In this document: positions 62,060 through 64,000 of the stretch, piece by piece
How the letters are laid out: each line of letters begins with the position of its first letter
Numbering within the stretch: position 1 is the stretch's first letter
Source: Pseudomonas oryzihabitans
Lineage (GTDB): Bacteria; Pseudomonadota; Gammaproteobacteria; Pseudomonadales; Pseudomonadaceae
DNA: 64,000 nucleotides
Direction: 5' to 3'
Assembly: GCF_006384975.1 (NCBI RefSeq)
Contig: NZ_CP021645.1
Span: forward strand, 4,306,001 to 4,370,000
Made by a program: the position numbers and the translations under genes
The notes under the pieces: model-generated
The model's database searches: none
Seen by the model: the letters and a program-made list of their open reading frames with translations, nothing else
What the model was told of the DNA's origin: nothing

Positions 62060-62392
62060 TCAGGATTGAGTGCGGGCCGCCTTCTCGGCGTGCCCGGAGA
62101 GGCCGAAGCGGCGGTCCAGCTCGTCCAGCACGGCCTGCGGGTGCTGGCCAAGCGCCGAGAGCATGATCAGGCTGTGGAACCAGAGGTCGGCGGTCTCGTA
62201 GATGAGATCGTCGCACTGACCACTGACGGCAGCGTCCTTGGCGGCAAGAATGGTCTCGACGCTTTCCTCGCCGACCTTTTCCAGGATCTTGTTCAGACCC
62301 TTGTGATAGAGGCTGGCCACGTAGGAGGAGTCCGGAGCGGCCTGCTTGCGTTCTTCCAGCACCTGCGCCAGGCGCGCGAGGGTGTCAGTCAT
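62060..62392 (-). CDS. hisE: Phosphoribosyl-ATP pyrophosphatase
   Basis: HisE performs the second step of histidine synthesis. The 110-residue product starts [20 protein letters not shown]. It contains [21 protein letters not shown] and [16 protein letters not shown], the MazG-like helices with the metal-binding EExxE pattern. It overlaps hisI by eight bases. As in other pseudomonads, hisI and hisE are separate genes next to tatA. Confidence 0.95.
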   Translation of the reverse strand: MTDTLARLAQVLEERKQAAPDSSYVASLYHKGLNKILEKVGEESVETILAAKDAAVSGQCDDLIYETADLWFHSLIMLSALGQHPQAVLDELDRRFGLSGHAEKAARTQS

Positions 62393-62786
62393 GGCCGTGA
62401 CCTCCGGCATAGATGGCGCTGGGGTCCTTGCGCACGGGATCGACGATTTCCCACTGGCCGTCGCGCAGTACACGATAGAAGCAGCTTTCCCGGCCCGTGT
62501 GGCAGGCGATGCCACCGAGCTGTTCGACCTGCAGCACCACCACATCGGCATCACAATCCAGGCGCAGCTCGAGGACGCGCTGGATATGCCCGGATTCCTC
62601 GCCCTTGCGCCACAGTCGGTTGCGCGAACGCGACCAGTAGACGGCACGGCCTTCGGCGGCGGTCAGGGCCAGGGATTCCCGGTTCATCCAGGCCATCATC
62701 AGGATACGCCCCGTGGCGGGGTCCTGGGCAATGGCCGGTACCAGGCCATCGCTGTTCCAGTGGATCTCGTCTAACCAGTTGCTCAT
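62385..62786 (-). CDS. hisI: Phosphoribosyl-AMP cyclohydrolase
   Basis: HisI performs the third step of histidine synthesis. The 133-residue protein begins [21 protein letters not shown]. It has the zinc and Mg site residues in [15 protein letters not shown] and [15 protein letters not shown], and [18 protein letters not shown]. The structured repeat copy B lies just upstream, so its promoter is in or beside that element. Confidence 0.95.
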   Translation of the reverse strand: MSNWLDEIHWNSDGLVPAIAQDPATGRILMMAWMNRESLALTAAEGRAVYWSRSRNRLWRKGEESGHIQRVLELRLDCDADVVVLQVEQLGGIACHTGRESCFYRVLRDGQWEIVDPVRKDPSAIYAGGHGHD

Positions 62787-62823
62787 GTGTCTGTTCGATA
62801 CTACGAATTAGGGTACTGGGCTC

Positions 62824-62954
62824 TGTCTGAAAAATGCCTGCGCTCGGTCATGCGGCGTTAAAAATCCGTTCGGAATGCTCATTTACCACTCGTAAACTCC
62901 GCTTCCTCACGGATTTTTGCCTTGCCTGACCTTCGCTCGGCGACTTTTCAGACA
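62824..62954 (-). repeat. Structured intergenic repeat, copy B
   Basis: A long imperfect palindrome lies between ubiB and hisI. The outermost arms are TGTCTGAAAA (62824-62833) and TTTTCAGACA (62945-62954). Inner arms are AAAAATCCGT (62860-62869) and ACGGATTTTT (62909-62918). Read on the minus strand it shares GGTCAGGCAAGGC, GAGGAAGC, GGTAAATG and GCATTCCGA with copy A at 37490-37604, in the same order. Confidence 0.78.
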
Positions 62955-63060
62955 GGCCCTAGCCTCGCACAAGACGCGGTCCGAATACAGCGGCAAGGCA
63001 CCAGTGGCTAAGGGGTTGTATGTCGCCCGATGAACAGGGCGGGTGACAGCTTAAAGGAGT

Positions 63061-64000
63061 TCAGCGCCTGATCACCAGAACCAGGCCGCCGACCAGCATG
63101 GCCCAGGCGGGCCAGGCCTGAGCGTGGGGTTCCAGGCCCAGCTGGGTGGCGCCGACCAGCAATACGGCACCTATCACCCGGACGATCCAGTCGTCGTTGC
63201 GGCTGCCCCAAGGATTGGGCGGGTCCTTGCGGTGCGGTTGGGTGATCCGTTCCAGGGTATCGCGAGCCATCTGCGCCAGGTGCGGGATCTGCTCCAGTTG
63301 CTGCTGGATATTGCGGGCGATCTGCGGCGGGCTGAGCCGCTTGCGCATCCACTTTTCCAGATAGGGCTTGGCGGTGGACCAGAGGTCCAGGTCCGGATAG
63401 AGCTGGCGACCCAGGCCTTCGATGTTGAGCAGGGTCTTCTGCAGGAGCACCAGCTGGGGCTGGATCTCCATGTTGAAGCGGCGGGCCACCTGGAACAGCC
63501 GCAGCAGCAGCTGGCCGAAGGAGATGTCCTTCAGCGGCTTCTCGAAGATGGGCTCGCAGACGGTACGGATGGCCGCCTCGAGCTCGTTGACCTGGGTATT
63601 GGCCGGCACCCAGCCGGAGTCGATGTGCAGCTGGGCGACCTTGCGGTAGTCGCGCTGGAAGAAGGCCCAGAGGTTACGCGCCAGGTAGTCCTGATCCTCG
63701 GGGGTCAGGCTGCCGATGATGCCGCAGTCCACCGCGATATAGAGCGGGTCCCAGGGCTTGGCGGTGCTGACGAAGATGTTGCCGGGGTGCATGTCGGCAT
63801 GGAAGAAGCTGTCGCGGAATACCTGGGTGAAGAAGATTTCCACCCCACGCTCGGCCAGCAGCTTGAAGTCGGTCCCCTGGTCGCGCAGCGCGGCCAGATC
63901 GGTCACCGGAATGCCGTAGATGCGCTCCATGACCAGCACCCGCTCGCGGCACCAGTCCCAGTAGATCTGCGGCACATAGAGGCGCTCGGAGCCCTCGAAG
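63061..64000 (-). CDS. ubiB: Ubiquinone biosynthesis kinase-like protein UbiB (5' end outside window)
   Basis: UbiB is an atypical ABC1/ADCK-type protein kinase-like ATPase needed for ubiquinone synthesis. The 3' 313 codons are present and open to the window edge. They include [26 protein letters not shown] (the ADCK nucleotide-site HxDxHPGN), [10 protein letters not shown] and two C-terminal membrane helices near [15 protein letters not shown] and [13 protein letters not shown]. It lies upstream of hisI, as in P. aeruginosa. A small CGCCC/GGGCG hairpin (63024-63041) follows without a T-run. Confidence 0.95.
   Translation of the reverse strand, partial: FEGSERLYVPQIYWDWCRERVLVMERIYGIPVTDLAALRDQGTDFKLLAERGVEIFFTQVFRDSFFHADMHPGNIFVSTAKPWDPLYIAVDCGIIGSLTPEDQDYLARNLWAFFQRDYRKVAQLHIDSGWVPANTQVNELEAAIRTVCEPIFEKPLKDISFGQLLLRLFQVARRFNMEIQPQLVLLQKTLLNIEGLGRQLYPDLDLWSTAKPYLEKWMRKRLSPPQIARNIQQQLEQIPHLAQMARDTLERITQPHRKDPPNPWGSRNDDWIVRVIGAVLLVGATQLGLEPHAQAWPAWAMLVGGLVLVIRR

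Noticed and set aside
63024..63041. CGCCC/GGGCG hairpin after ubiB as a terminator
   Set aside because: The stem is only five base pairs and lacks a T-run.

Overview
The window is a stretch of chromosome from a high-GC gammaproteobacterium, almost certainly a Pseudomonas. Protein sequences and gene order match Pseudomonas aeruginosa block by block (ychF-pth-rplY-prs-tRNA-ispE-lolB; hemA-prfA-prmC-moeB-murI-pagL; aroQ-accB-accC-prmA-DUF3426-dusB-fis-purH-purD-retS; dsbD-gcbA-DUF2333-nudix-yciH-speA; pip-dtd-opgG-opgH; rsmE-tatCBA-hisE-hisI-ubiB). These blocks are joined differently from P. aeruginosa, so a more distant species such as one of the P. oryzihabitans/psychrotolerans type is likely. 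That species guess is inference. Nearly all of the window is core housekeeping sequence. Genes are tightly packed, with many 4-base ATGA or GTGA overlaps.

Layout. 1-6.7 kb (minus): translation and envelope genes (ychF, pth, rplY, prs, tRNA-Gln, ispE, lolB, a TPR lipoprotein). 6.9-12.3 kb (plus): hemA, prfA, prmC, moeB, murI, then pagL. 12.3-16.8 kb (minus): a DNA-repair and probably light- or stress-responsive group (photolyase, MerR-type regulator, DUF523/DUF1722 protein, FAD oxidoreductase) with paired TGTACA sites upstream. 17-22.5 kb: a TIGR01777 epimerase with hemH, uracil transport and salvage (uraA-upp), hpt, a WbuC-type cupin and a small conserved protein. 22.6-27.1 kb (minus): RhlE2-type helicase, then the methyl cycle genes metF and ahcY, with an S-adenosylhomocysteine riboswitch in front of ahcY. 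27.3-39.9 kb: a thioesterase, then a long minus-strand run from retS through purD, purH, fis, dusB, prmA and accC/accB to aroQ. 40-49 kb: dsbD, diguanylate cyclase gcbA, DUF2333, nudix, yciH, speA and a lipoprotein/lipocalin/PEBP group. 49-56 kb: a cysteine hydrolase, pip-dtd and the periplasmic glucan genes opgG-opgH. 60-64 kb (minus): rsmE, tatCBA, hisE, hisI and the 3' part of ubiB.

The clear accessory element is a 3,922-bp ISL3-family transposon at 55965-59886. It has 24-bp terminal inverted repeats and an exact 8-bp target duplication (TCATTAGC). Besides the ISL3 transposase it carries a divergent lysR-lysA pair (diaminopimelate decarboxylase and its LysR activator), which is a complete regulated lysine-biosynthesis step as cargo. 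It landed at the foot of the bidirectional terminator between opgH and rsmE, so rsmE is now cut off from that terminator.

The second noteworthy signal is a structured intergenic repeat. Two copies (37490-37604 and, inverted, 62824-62954) share conserved words while their stem arms differ in a compensatory way. Other points of interest are an abrupt base-composition change inside ispE beside tRNA-Gln, a perfect 12-bp hairpin in the opgH coding sequence, and a probable regulon around the photolyase operon.
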